DNA of 35,651 nt, taken from positions 1-35,651 of the forward strand of contig JAGYKI010000028.1 of the NCBI GenBank assembly GCA_018401735.1, in the 5' to 3' direction. Of this stretch, positions 17,798 through 25,174 are shown piece after piece. Every line of letters starts with the position of its first letter. Position 1 is the stretch's first letter. Origin of the DNA: Schleiferiaceae bacterium. Its GTDB lineage: Bacteria > Bacteroidota > Bacteroidia > Flavobacteriales > Schleiferiaceae. The translations under genes were made by a program, and so were the position numbers. The notes beneath the pieces were generated by a model that was given only the letters and a program-made list of their open reading frames with translations, did no database searches and was not told the origin of the DNA.

Positions 17798-18670
17798 TTA
17801 CTCTTTTAAATATGCATCTACCTTGAGTGAGCGAGCACGAAGACGACTAAAAATTAGCGCTAGAAGAAAGAAAAAACCTGCGAAAGAAACCATCGCACCA
17901 GCAATACTTGCATCTAAAAAAACGGCTAAATAATAACCTCCAATAGCAGATAAGACCGCGAAAATTAAAGCCAAAACAAGCATTTGCTTTAAGCGTTTGG
18001 TCAATAAATAAGCGGTAGCAGGAGGCACTACCAATAGCGCTACAATGAGAATGGCTCCCACAATTTCGAAAGAAAGCACGGTGGTTACAGAAACCATACT
18101 CATAAATACTAGATGCCAAGCCAAGGTGGAAATACCCAACGATTTCGCATAATCACTATTAAAAGAGGTTATTTTTAAACCTTTGTAAGCAACCAAAACG
18201 AAGCCTAGGGTTAGTAAAAAGAGTAGCCCCGAAATTATTGTGGCCCGGGGAAAGAAGAGCTGCCCGCCCGAAAAATAAATCAAATCGAAAGGGACATAGG
18301 CTATTTCACCGTATAAAACACAGTCTTGATCTAAATCTACTTGCTCGGTATAGGCACTAATTAAAATCACTCCAATCGCGAAAAGCCAAGTAAAACTTAT
18401 TCCAATCGAGGCATCTTCTTGCAGATGTATTTTCTTGTGAAGTAACTCTATTAAAAGGGTCACTAAAAGCCCAGCCAGGCTTGCGCCGATGAGCATAATA
18501 AAATTATCTCTGCTGCCAGAAATCATAAAAGCTAAAACAATACCTGGCAACACCGCATGCGAAATCGCATCACCTAACATAGCCATTTTACGCAAGAGCA
18601 AAAAACTCCCTAATAAGGCGCAGGTCATGGCTACTAAAGCACCAGTGGCGATGATGAAAAATGCTTCCAT
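17798..18670 (-). CDS. Metal ABC transporter permease (ABC-3 family, ZnuB/TroD/YtgD-like)
   Basis: Inner-membrane permease of 290 residues with about eight helices. The family blocks are plain: LLGSFLLLRKMAMLGDAISH then AVLPGIVLAF near the N-terminus, and FEIVGAILIVALLVVPPATA (about 205-224). It is the last gene of the metal operon, starting one base after the stop of the fused permease-regulator, and should pair with it as a heterodimer for Zn, Mn or Fe import. Unlike its partner it has no regulator domain. The specific metal cannot be determined from this subunit. Confidence 0.93.
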   Translation of the reverse strand: MEAFFIIATGALVAMTCALLGSFLLLRKMAMLGDAISHAVLPGIVLAFMISGSRDNFIMLIGASLAGLLVTLLIELLHKKIHLQEDASIGISFTWLFAIGVILISAYTEQVDLDQDCVLYGEIAYVPFDLIYFSGGQLFFPRATIISGLLFLLTLGFVLVAYKGLKITSFNSDYAKSLGISTLAWHLVFMSMVSVTTVLSFEIVGAILIVALLVVPPATAYLLTKRLKQMLVLALIFAVLSAIGGYYLAVFLDASIAGAMVSFAGFFFLLALIFSRLRARSLKVDAYLKE

Positions 18671-18671
18671 C

Positions 18672-19964
18672 TTAATTTGAATATGGGATTGGACTATTAT
18701 GGGGGTCTTGGGTAGGAAAGTCGAGCTCTTTTAAAAGAAGGGCTTCCAGCTCAGGACTGATGATATGTTCCATACTTTCCGCATTGGGGTGAATATGGTC
18801 TTCTTTTAAATTAAGGCGCTGACTTAGGTACATTTCCCAAAGGCGATGCAGGCGCACCACTCGTCTGGCCTCCACTAAACCGATGCTGCTTAGCTTGAGC
18901 TTTTTACCTTCCGCTAAGAGCCAATTTTTGCGTTTCAGTCGTTTTATGGCCGCAGCAAAATCGGATTTATTAATAGCTCTTTCCGCCAGTAATTCGGCTA
19001 CATTTAGCCCGGATTTTTCTAATTTTCTTTCTACGGAAAGCTTGTAAAAGACTTTTAATAGGTTTTCATTTAAGATTTTTTGGCTGTGACGACGCTGTTT
19101 TAATAAGCGGCTCAGCGCTCCTCCTCTTGGGGCAAAAAATAAGGAAAGTAATGTGATTATGGAAAGTGTCATTACAATCCAAGGACCCGTTGGCATGGCG
19201 GGAGATAAGTAGCTAATTAAGGATCCGCTTAATCCCGAAATTCCGCCGATTAAAGCGGCCAGAAAAAGCATAATTTTTAGAGAGCTTGTCCAAGCACGGG
19301 CGGCAGCCGCAGGTGTAATTAGTAAAGCGGCCATTAAAACTACGCCCACCGATTGGATTCCTATGGCAATGGCTAAAACGGTAACTAAGTTTAAGATTCT
19401 GCGTATGGCTTTTACGGGCAAACCCGATACAGCGGCAAAATCAGGATTAAAAGAATAAACCTTCAATTCTTTGTAAAGACTTATCACCACCGTTAAAAGC
19501 AACAGCGCCACTACCGAATAGGTCCAAAGGTCCTGCTCGGTCATGCCTGCGGCCTTTCCAAAAAGGTATTGGTCTAGGCCAGATTGGTTACCCGTACCAC
19601 TATGTTGTATGTGGGTAAGCAGCATTATTCCAATGCCGAAAAACACACTTAAAACTAAGGCAACCGCTGTGTCGTTGCTAAGTTTGGTTTTTTCAGTAAT
19701 GTACTCCATGGCCCAAGTAGCGAGCCAGCCGCTAATTAAAGCCCCCATCATTAAAACTATCGGGTTTTTGGTACCACTAAGCATAAAGGCGATAGCGATG
19801 CCCGGTAATATCGCATGTGCAATGGCGTCTCCTACTAGGGCGCGCTTGCGCAGAAAGGCAAAAGTACCCACCACCGAGGCACTCATCGCTAAAAATACAG
19901 TACCTAAACTAACAATCCTTACGGTGGGATCGCTAAAGCTGAAAAAGGCCCAAACGTCATTCAT
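18672..19964 (-). CDS. Metal ABC transporter permease fused to a DtxR/MntR-like regulator domain (YtgCR architecture)
   Basis: The ATG at 19964 overlaps the ATPase gene by eight bases; an upstream TTG extension to 20024 is rejected. The product has 430 residues. Residues 1-280 are an ABC-3 permease (LRKRALVGDAIAHAILPGIA at 39-58; GVVLMAALLITPAAAARAW at 207-225). After a basic linker (SRLLKQRRHSQK) residues 296-430 form a DtxR-family winged helix plus dimerisation domain that aligns with the separate regulator at 21686-22348: LHRLWEMYL against KHRLWETFL, AESMEHIIS against AEQLEHIQS, and DPHNSPIPY against DPHGDPIPN. Metal-site residues H373, E396, E399 and H400 are kept. It stops where the separate regulator continues into an SH3-like domain. 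The chlamydial YtgC-YtgR protein has the same architecture and is processed to free the repressor. No ATG lies between codons 266 and 377. Confidence 0.92.
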   Translation of the reverse strand: MNDVWAFFSFSDPTVRIVSLGTVFLAMSASVVGTFAFLRKRALVGDAIAHAILPGIAIAFMLSGTKNPIVLMMGALISGWLATWAMEYITEKTKLSNDTAVALVLSVFFGIGIMLLTHIQHSGTGNQSGLDQYLFGKAAGMTEQDLWTYSVVALLLLTVVISLYKELKVYSFNPDFAAVSGLPVKAIRRILNLVTVLAIAIGIQSVGVVLMAALLITPAAAARAWTSSLKIMLFLAALIGGISGLSGSLISYLSPAMPTGPWIVMTLSIITLLSLFFAPRGGALSRLLKQRRHSQKILNENLLKVFYKLSVERKLEKSGLNVAELLAERAINKSDFAAAIKRLKRKNWLLAEGKKLKLSSIGLVEARRVVRLHRLWEMYLSQRLNLKEDHIHPNAESMEHIISPELEALLLKELDFPTQDPHNSPIPYSN

Positions 19965-20778
19965 CGCCGCTGCCTTCTTTTTCTTTAAAATCGGGCTCAC
20001 GCAGCGGGAATTGCTCACGAGCAATAATTTCCCCCAGCTTAGAAAGAAGATTTAGTTTACCTCCATAGGCCTCTCTTAAATGCGTGCTATTGAAAACCGC
20101 TTCCTTAGGTCCTGCGGCAATTAAACGCGTATTCAAAAGAATCATCCAATCGAAATATTGGTAGGCGCTTTGCAAATCGTGATGAACGATTAATACCGTT
20201 TTACCTTCGTCACGTAAGCCTGATAATATGGAGAGAATCGCTTCTTCCGTGGCGGCATCAACGCCTACAAAAGGCTCGTCCATTAAATAAATGTCCGCCT
20301 CTTGCGCTAAAGATCGCGCAATAAAAACCCGCTGTTGCTGTCCGCCGGAAAGCTCACTAATTTGCCGATCTGCGTAAGCAAGCATACCGACTTTTTCTAA
20401 GGACGCTTTTACCTTTTGCTTATCGCTACTTTTAAGGCGACGTAGCAAATTACCCGGACGATAACGCCCCATTTCCACTACTTCACGTACGCTGGCGGGA
20501 AAATTCCAATCTACGCTTTCGCGCTGTGGCACATAACTTAAACGACTGCGTACCTCATCGAGGTCTTTCCCAAATATTTTCACATAGCCACTGTCTGCCT
20601 CCATCAAGTTCATAATATTGCGAAGCAGGGTGGTTTTCCCGCTCCCATTCGGGCCTAAAATACCGATTAAATGACCACTTGGAACCTTAAAGTCTATCTC
20701 CCAAAGCACGGGCTTACGCTGATAGCTTGCGGTAAGATTATGTACTTCTAAGGCGGTTTGATTTTTCATGCGCTGCAT
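19957..20778 (-). CDS. Metal ABC transporter ATP-binding protein (ZnuC/MntB/YtgB-like)
   Basis: Cytoplasmic ATPase of 273 residues with complete motifs: Walker A GPNGSGKT (42-49), Q-loop in SYVPQRESVDWNFP with Q85 (this block is a hallmark of the Mn/Zn/Fe importers), signature LSGGQQQR (143-150), Walker B YLMDEP (164-169) and switch histidines HH (199-200). The ATG shares bases with the stop of the binding-protein gene (TAATG) and the 3' end overlaps the fused permease by eight bases, so the operon is translationally coupled. ATG at codon 4 (MKNQTALEV) is a possible alternative start. Confidence 0.94.
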   Translation of the reverse strand: MQRMKNQTALEVHNLTASYQRKPVLWEIDFKVPSGHLIGILGPNGSGKTTLLRNIMNLMEADSGYVKIFGKDLDEVRSRLSYVPQRESVDWNFPASVREVVEMGRYRPGNLLRRLKSSDKQKVKASLEKVGMLAYADRQISELSGGQQQRVFIARSLAQEADIYLMDEPFVGVDAATEEAILSILSGLRDEGKTVLIVHHDLQSAYQYFDWMILLNTRLIAAGPKEAVFNSTHLREAYGGKLNLLSKLGEIIAREQFPLREPDFKEKEGSGDE

Positions 20779-21689
20779 TATTTAAGAGCCTCTACAATGG
20801 TATTGGTATTCGTACGAACCATGCCTAAATAAGTTCCTGCCGGACCATCCGCAGAACCCAAAGCATCAGAGTATAACTCGCCGCCTAAGTTTACCGAACC
20901 GCCAAGCTCTTGCACAGCGGCTTGCACTGCTTTAATTGCTCTTTTAGGGATGGAGCTTTCTATAAAAATGGCTTTGATGCCCTGCTGATGAACAAACTGC
21001 GCGAGGTTACTTACATCGCGAATGCCGTATTCCGAGCTGGTAGATATGCCCTGTAAACCCCGAACTTGAAAACCATACTGACGCCCAAAATACTCAAAAG
21101 CATCGTGGGCAGTTATTAATACTCTCTGTTTTTGAGCAACTTGCAACACAATTTTAGAAAGAGTATCGTGCAAGTTATTTATTTCTTTTAGGTAGCTTTC
21201 CTCATTCTCGCCAATTTTGGAAGCTAAAGCTGGATATTGTTCCTGAAGCTTATCTGCCATAGCCGCTACAGCGATAGCCCAAAGCTCCAAATCGAACCAC
21301 ACGTGCGGATCATAAGCACTAGCAAAATTGCTACTATTAATCAGTCTTTCTTTAGGTATGGCTTCTGCGGCAGCAAGTTTATTATGCTGCTGCATTTTTC
21401 CGAATAGCTCGTTCATTTTACCTTCTAGGTGTAAACCATTGTAGATAATCAGGTCGGCGTCCATTAACTTTTTAATATCGCCTTGGCTGGCTTTATACAG
21501 ATGAGGATCAACGCCTGGGCCCATTAAGGCGCTAACCCTTATGCTATCTTGTCCTTTCAAAAGTTCCTGCACCGCGTCAGCAATTATACCCGTAGTGCAA
21601 ACCACTTTATTGCTCGTGCTTCTTTGAGAGGGAAGGGAACAGGCCCCCAACAATAAAGTTGCGATAATAGCAAAATAGCCTTGTTTCAT
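20778..21689 (-). CDS. Metal-binding lipoprotein of ABC importer (TroA/ZnuA/YtgA-like)
   Basis: Periplasmic substrate-binding lipoprotein of 303 residues; lipobox LLLGAC with C17. Cluster A-1 ligands are visible: H63 in GVDPHLYKASQGD, H129 in YDPHVWFDLE, H195 in ITAHDAFEYF and D275 in LYSDALGS. The third ligand is histidine as in TroA and YtgA, not the glutamate of PsaA/MntC-type manganese proteins, and there is no histidine-rich loop of the kind seen in zinc-specialised ZnuA. Specificity among Mn, Fe and Zn therefore stays open. It overlaps the regulator gene by four bases (ATGA) and the ATPase gene by one. Confidence 0.94.
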   Translation of the reverse strand: MKQGYFAIIATLLLGACSLPSQRSTSNKVVCTTGIIADAVQELLKGQDSIRVSALMGPGVDPHLYKASQGDIKKLMDADLIIYNGLHLEGKMNELFGKMQQHNKLAAAEAIPKERLINSSNFASAYDPHVWFDLELWAIAVAAMADKLQEQYPALASKIGENEESYLKEINNLHDTLSKIVLQVAQKQRVLITAHDAFEYFGRQYGFQVRGLQGISTSSEYGIRDVSNLAQFVHQQGIKAIFIESSIPKRAIKAVQAAVQELGGSVNLGGELYSDALGSADGPAGTYLGMVRTNTNTIVEALK

Positions 21690-22348
21690 AATTCTTTAAT
21701 GTAAAGATTTGCAGCCGCTAAGGCGCTTATACGATATTGCTGGTTTTTATGCTCTACCACCAAGCTTCGGTCGAATTCCTCCACGCTTTTTACCGCTATG
21801 TGGTCACCTAACTGAATGCCTAACTTGGCGATATAATTCAAAAATTCGGTCGACGAATCCTTTACCCCTTGCACCATCACGGCTGTATCGGGTTTTGCGC
21901 GATCGAGGGTTACATTATCGCGCCTCGGGAAAACTCCCTCTTTATTGGGGATCGGATCGCCGTGTGGATCAAATTCGGGGAAACCTAAAAATGCCGATAA
22001 ACGCTCGGTTAATTCGGTAGACTGTATATGCTCTAGTTGCTCGGCCATTTCATGCACTTCTTCCCATCCAAATGCCAATTTCTCTACTAAAAAAGTTTCC
22101 CACAGTCGGTGCTTACGCAAGATGCCTATGGCTTTTACCTTCCCCTCCAACTTAAGGCGCGTGCCCTTATAGGGCTGATATTCAATTAAGTCCTTCTGTT
22201 TTAACTTTCGCAGCATGTCGGTTACAGTCGCTGCTTTGGTGTTTAGCCGCTCGGCAATGGCATTCGTGTTTACGAGCTGGTTGGAAGTGCCCCCGATAAA
22301 GTAAATGGCCTTCAAATAGTTCTCCTCGGTTAAAGAAAGCTTGGTCAT
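21686..22348 (-). CDS. DtxR/MntR-family metal-dependent transcriptional regulator with SH3-like C-terminal domain
   Basis: Cytoplasmic repressor of 220 residues, a full-length three-domain family member. The winged helix is at about 5-70 (AERLNTKAATVTDMLRKLKQ as helix-turn-helix), the dimerisation/metal domain at about 71-135 (H80, E103, E106 and H107 in RKHRLW and AEQLEHIQS) and a FeoA/SH3-like domain at about 145-220. In the N-terminal metal position the family's Asp/Met is Asn here (TEENYLKAIY). The GAGGA sequence eleven bases before the ATG is a possible ribosome site. It is the first gene of the importer operon, transcribed away from the TonB-receptor gene, so it probably controls both through the shared 76-base spacer and is autoregulated. 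Confidence 0.92.
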   Translation of the reverse strand: MTKLSLTEENYLKAIYFIGGTSNQLVNTNAIAERLNTKAATVTDMLRKLKQKDLIEYQPYKGTRLKLEGKVKAIGILRKHRLWETFLVEKLAFGWEEVHEMAEQLEHIQSTELTERLSAFLGFPEFDPHGDPIPNKEGVFPRRDNVTLDRAKPDTAVMVQGVKDSSTEFLNYIAKLGIQLGDHIAVKSVEEFDRSLVVEHKNQQYRISALAAANLYIKEL

Positions 22349-22364
22349 AAAAATTATAGTCCTC

Positions 22365-22384
22365 TAAATTTATTTGCGAATTTA
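22365..22384. promoter_or_regulatory. Inverted repeat in the regulator-side of the divergent metal promoter
   Basis: TAAATT and AATTTA are separated by eight bases, 17 to 36 bases upstream of the regulator ATG at 22348. The A/T-rich arms resemble the outer arms of DtxR/MntR-type operators, and the spacing puts it where it could block the operon's own promoter. The arms are short and could be chance in an A+T-rich spacer. Confidence 0.4.
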
Positions 22385-22405
22385 CTAAAATCATTTTTAG
22401 ATTTG
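22373..22405 (+). promoter_or_regulatory. Candidate Bacteroidota-type promoter of the TonB-dependent receptor gene
   Basis: A -33-like TTTG at 22373-22376 and an exact -7 box TAGATTTG (consensus TAnnTTTG) at 22398-22405 are 21 bases apart, a spacing normal for the phylum. Transcription would start near 22412, giving a leader of about a dozen bases before the ATG at 22425. Confidence 0.55.
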
Positions 22406-22416
22406 CCTAAATTTAG
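22396..22416. promoter_or_regulatory. Candidate DtxR/MntR-type operator overlapping the -7 box
   Basis: Two overlapping palindromes: TTTAG-N6-CTAAA at 22396-22411 and CTAAATTTAG at 22407-22416. Read on the minus strand the first is TTTAGGCAAATCTAAA, close in style to the TTTAGGC...GCCTAAA operators known for manganese/iron regulators of this family. The palindrome covers the -7 element at 22398-22405 and ends eight bases before the receptor ATG, a position where bound repressor would exclude RNA polymerase. Binding by the regulator encoded next door is inferred. Confidence 0.55.
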
Positions 22417-22424
22417 ATTTCGGC

Positions 22425-24782
22425 ATGCATAAAACTATTCTATTGCTCTTCTTTAGCTTCTTTTCCCTACAAGCACAAAGGCCCAACTTTCTCAGTGGGA
22501 CCGTTCAAAACCTAGCGGGAGAAACTCTTATTGGAGTAGAAATTTTTTCAAGTGACCGAAAAATTGGCTGCCTGAGTGATGCTGAAGGCCGTTACAAACT
22601 AGATATTCGAACACTTAACGATAGCAGTCTCATTAATATTAAATATATCGGCTATCATTCCCAAAGCCATACTTTAGTTAAACTACTTAATAACAATACG
22701 ATACATCTTAAAGAAGACCGTCTCGGATTAGAAGAAGTGGTGGTTAGCGCCAATCGAAAAGCCATTGCCGCTCACCGTGCGCCCATTATGGTTAACCGAA
22801 TTAATAATCGTCTACTGCAAGACGTTCAGGCGCTCAGCCTCGCCGAAGGGCTAAGTTTCAGTCCGGGCTTACGTGTGGAGAATAATTGTCAGAGCTGCGG
22901 CTTTACCCAATTGCGCATTAACGGTTTGGATGGAGCCTACTCGCAGGTATTAGTAAATTCTCGTCCGATTTTTTCGGCTTTAATGGGGGTTTACGGCTTA
23001 GAAATGTTCCCTCCCTCAATGATCGAAAGAGTGGAAGTTGTAAAAGGTGCAGCTTCGGCTATTTATGGAGCTTCGGCTATTGGCGGCACTTTAAACATTA
23101 TTACCAAAGAAGCGCAAAGTCAGGGTATTGATATTTCTACCGGTATCAAACTAATTGGCGCATCTGCCCTCGAGCAAAACCAACAAATGGCTGCCAGTGT
23201 TGTCAATAAAGATTATTCAAGCGGAGCTTATCTTTTTGCCTTTCGGCGGAAGCGCGACCATTTTGATGCCAATAACGATGGCTTTTCTGAGCTTCCAAAA
23301 TTAGAGAATATTAGTGCTGGTCTTGATGCCTACTGGAAAGCAAGCAGTCGTAAAAAACTGCGCTACAATGTTTTCTGGATGCAAGAGGGGCGTCGTGGCG
23401 GAAGTGACTTTAATCTGCTCCCTCATCAAAGTCGCGTAGCAGAAGATCTCCAGCATCAAGTTTTAGGCGCTGGCCTTTCTTATGAGTGGACCGATGAAAA
23501 ATTAGAGCAATTCGCTTCTTTCTACAGTTCGGCCCAGCAAGTATTTCGCAACAGTTATTATGGCGCTGGCGGTAGAGTTTTAGGGCCAAATGATAGCCTG
23601 AGCAGCAGTGATATCTTAGCGCTTAACGCTTACGGAAACTCCCGCGATATTAATTGGGTAAACGGGTTTCAGTACAGCTATCAGGTAAAACCTCTACTAA
23701 AGTTAAGTCTTGGTGCAGAACAACAGCACAATGCCATTGTCGATAATATGCCTGGCTATAATCGCAATATTTCCCAGCGCGTCAACTCCTTGGGCTCTTT
23801 TCTACAAAGTCAATGGTTTCTTAGTTCCGAACTGGAAGTTCTAGCCGGTCTCCGTTTCGATCATTTGCAGCTTAATTCACAATACCGTTTTGTAGAAGGC
23901 GACCAAACTACGGCACGAAACTTTAATATCGCTTCGCCTCGCCTCAATCTTAAATATGACATAAATCCACACGCAAGCTTAAGAACAGGATATTCGCGAG
24001 GCTTTAGAGCACCCCAAGCCTTTAACGAAGACCTTCATATTGAAACCGTCGGTGGCGCGGCCCTCTTCGTAGAATTAGACCCCAATCTAAAAACTGAGTT
24101 TAGCCATAGCTTTAATTTATCCTACAGCCTACAAAAAGAAGGAAAGAAGAGTGAGCAGCAATTTATCGCAGAAAGCTTTTATACCATCTTAGAAAACCCC
24201 TTCATTCTCAGCGAACAGCGCGCTCTTAGTAATGGCACCGCTTTGATTACCAAGCGCAATGGTAAAGGTGCCATGGTGTATGGAATTAACTTAGAATATA
24301 ATTACGCTTATGCAGATTGGCTAGTAATACGAAGCGGTTTAAGCATGCAAAGAAACCGCTATCAAGAAGCAGAGCTAATTTGGCAAAATCCTGACTCCTC
24401 CGATGACCAAATACTTACGGAAGATATGTTGCGTAGCCCCGAACTATACGGCTTCTTCAACCTCAAGTACAGCCTCAACCCCAAACTCGATTTCAACGCC
24501 AATCTTAGCTACAGCGGGCCGATGCTCGTTCCACATGTGATCAATCCCGAGACGGAGCGCACCGTGCTAAAACGCAGTCCAGACTTTTTTGACTTTGGTC
24601 TTATCGCCGATTTCCGACTACTAGAAGGCGATAACTGGCAAGTAGAGCTTAATGCAGGGGTACAAAATATTTTCAATGCTTATCAAAGCGACTTCGACCG
24701 AGGAGCAGAACGAGATGCTAGTTATATTTATGGGCCCTTACAACCGCGAACCATTATTATAGGACTACGGCTAAAGATTTAG
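22425..24782 (+). CDS. TonB-dependent outer-membrane receptor, probable metal/metallophore uptake
   Basis: Protein of 785 residues: signal peptide MHKTILLLFFSFFSLQAQ, a carboxypeptidase-regulatory-like beta-sandwich (about 23-98), plug domain (about 113-228) and a 22-strand-type barrel (about 230-785). The plug contains ENNCQSCGFTQLRINGLDG with C155 and C158, then QVLVNSRPIFSALMGVYGLE and the canonical ERVEVVKGAASAIYGASAIG. This C-x2-C plug subtype recurs in Bacteroidota receptors. It is divergent from the metal regulator and importer operon, separated by a 76-base spacer with operator-like palindromes, which makes a metal ion or metal complex the likely substrate. The receptor class is certain; the substrate is inference from context. 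Confidence 0.9.
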   Translation: MHKTILLLFFSFFSLQAQRPNFLSGTVQNLAGETLIGVEIFSSDRKIGCLSDAEGRYKLDIRTLNDSSLINIKYIGYHSQSHTLVKLLNNNTIHLKEDRLGLEEVVVSANRKAIAAHRAPIMVNRINNRLLQDVQALSLAEGLSFSPGLRVENNCQSCGFTQLRINGLDGAYSQVLVNSRPIFSALMGVYGLEMFPPSMIERVEVVKGAASAIYGASAIGGTLNIITKEAQSQGIDISTGIKLIGASALEQNQQMAASVVNKDYSSGAYLFAFRRKRDHFDANNDGFSELPKLENISAGLDAYWKASSRKKLRYNVFWMQEGRRGGSDFNLLPHQSRVAEDLQHQVLGAGLSYEWTDEKLEQFASFYSSAQQVFRNSYYGAGGRVLGPNDSLSSSDILALNAYGNSRDINWVNGFQYSYQVKPLLKLSLGAEQQHNAIVDNMPGYNRNISQRVNSLGSFLQSQWFLSSELEVLAGLRFDHLQLNSQYRFVEGDQTTARNFNIASPRLNLKYDINPHASLRTGYSRGFRAPQAFNEDLHIETVGGAALFVELDPNLKTEFSHSFNLSYSLQKEGKKSEQQFIAESFYTILENPFILSEQRALSNGTALITKRNGKGAMVYGINLEYNYAYADWLVIRSGLSMQRNRYQEAELIWQNPDSSDDQILTEDMLRSPELYGFFNLKYSLNPKLDFNANLSYSGPMLVPHVINPETERTVLKRSPDFFDFGLIADFRLLEGDNWQVELNAGVQNIFNAYQSDFDRGAERDASYIYGPLQPRTIIIGLRLKI

Positions 24783-24857
24783 TCTTGTATGCCATCAAAG
24801 TCCTTTCTTTAATAAAGCTATCATCTGCGTTATTATTAAAAGGCAAATTCCGCTAAT
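24783..24857. other. Spacer before the palindromic repeat
   Basis: This is the first part of the 392-base gap between the receptor gene and the convergent anti-sigma gene. It is A+T-rich, and I see no gene, promoter or convincing terminator in it. The rest of the gap is mostly the repeat at 24858-25123. Confidence 0.6.
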
Positions 24858-25123
24858 TTAACGTGAGTTCGACTATAAATCATAGCCTCAGATTTTCAAT
24901 AAAAAGAAAAGACAAGTCTAGATCGTGCAGCTGTAGCGGGCTACAGGAAATGAACTAGATGAAGTATTTTCACTTTTATTGGAAAATCCATTTATGCCCC
25001 TTGTAAAAAGCGGGTTTCTGCGCCTCTGCTTCTTGCAATAGCCACTATTGCTTCACTGCATAGGCTCGAGCTCCACTATTTACAAGGGGTCTGAGGCCTG
25101 ATTTTACGTCGAATTCACGTTAA
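24858..25123. repeat. Full-length modular palindromic repeat element (copy A)
   Basis: About 266 bases between convergent gene ends. Terminal inverted repeats of about 33 bases: 24858-24890 (TTAACGTGAGTTCGAC...) pairs with 25090-25123 (...GTCGAATTCACGTTAA). Inside are two arms. Arm 2: GATTTTCAATAAAA (24891-24904) pairs with TTTTATTGGAAAATC (24974-24988) and encloses hairpin CTGTAGCGGGCTACAG (24931-24946). Arm 1: CCCCTTGTAAAAAGCGG (24997-25013) pairs with CCACTATTTACAAGGGG (25073-25089) and encloses hairpin GCAATAGCCACTATTGC (25035-25051). The whole can fold into one closed, two-armed structure. It contains no open reading frame. It resembles a MITE or REPIN-like element in size and symmetry; I do not recognise the family. 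Its right half matches copy C (inverted) nearly base for base. Confidence 0.85.
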
Positions 25124-25174
25124 TTTAAATCCTTCCGATCCCTAGTGTTTCTTCAATTAGTTTTTAAGTTCGCT

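Noticed and set aside
19965..20024. TTG-started N-terminal extension of the fused permease-regulator
   Set aside because: It adds a polar, lysine-rich segment before the first membrane helix and lies inside the ATPase gene; the ATG at 19964 gives the normal family start with an eight-base overlap.
24858..25123. Repeat copies considered as CRISPR or as a tRNA-like gene
   Set aside because: Repeats are few, long, palindromic and dispersed with no regular spacers; the cloverleaf-like fold lacks an anticodon arm, T-loop or acceptor features.
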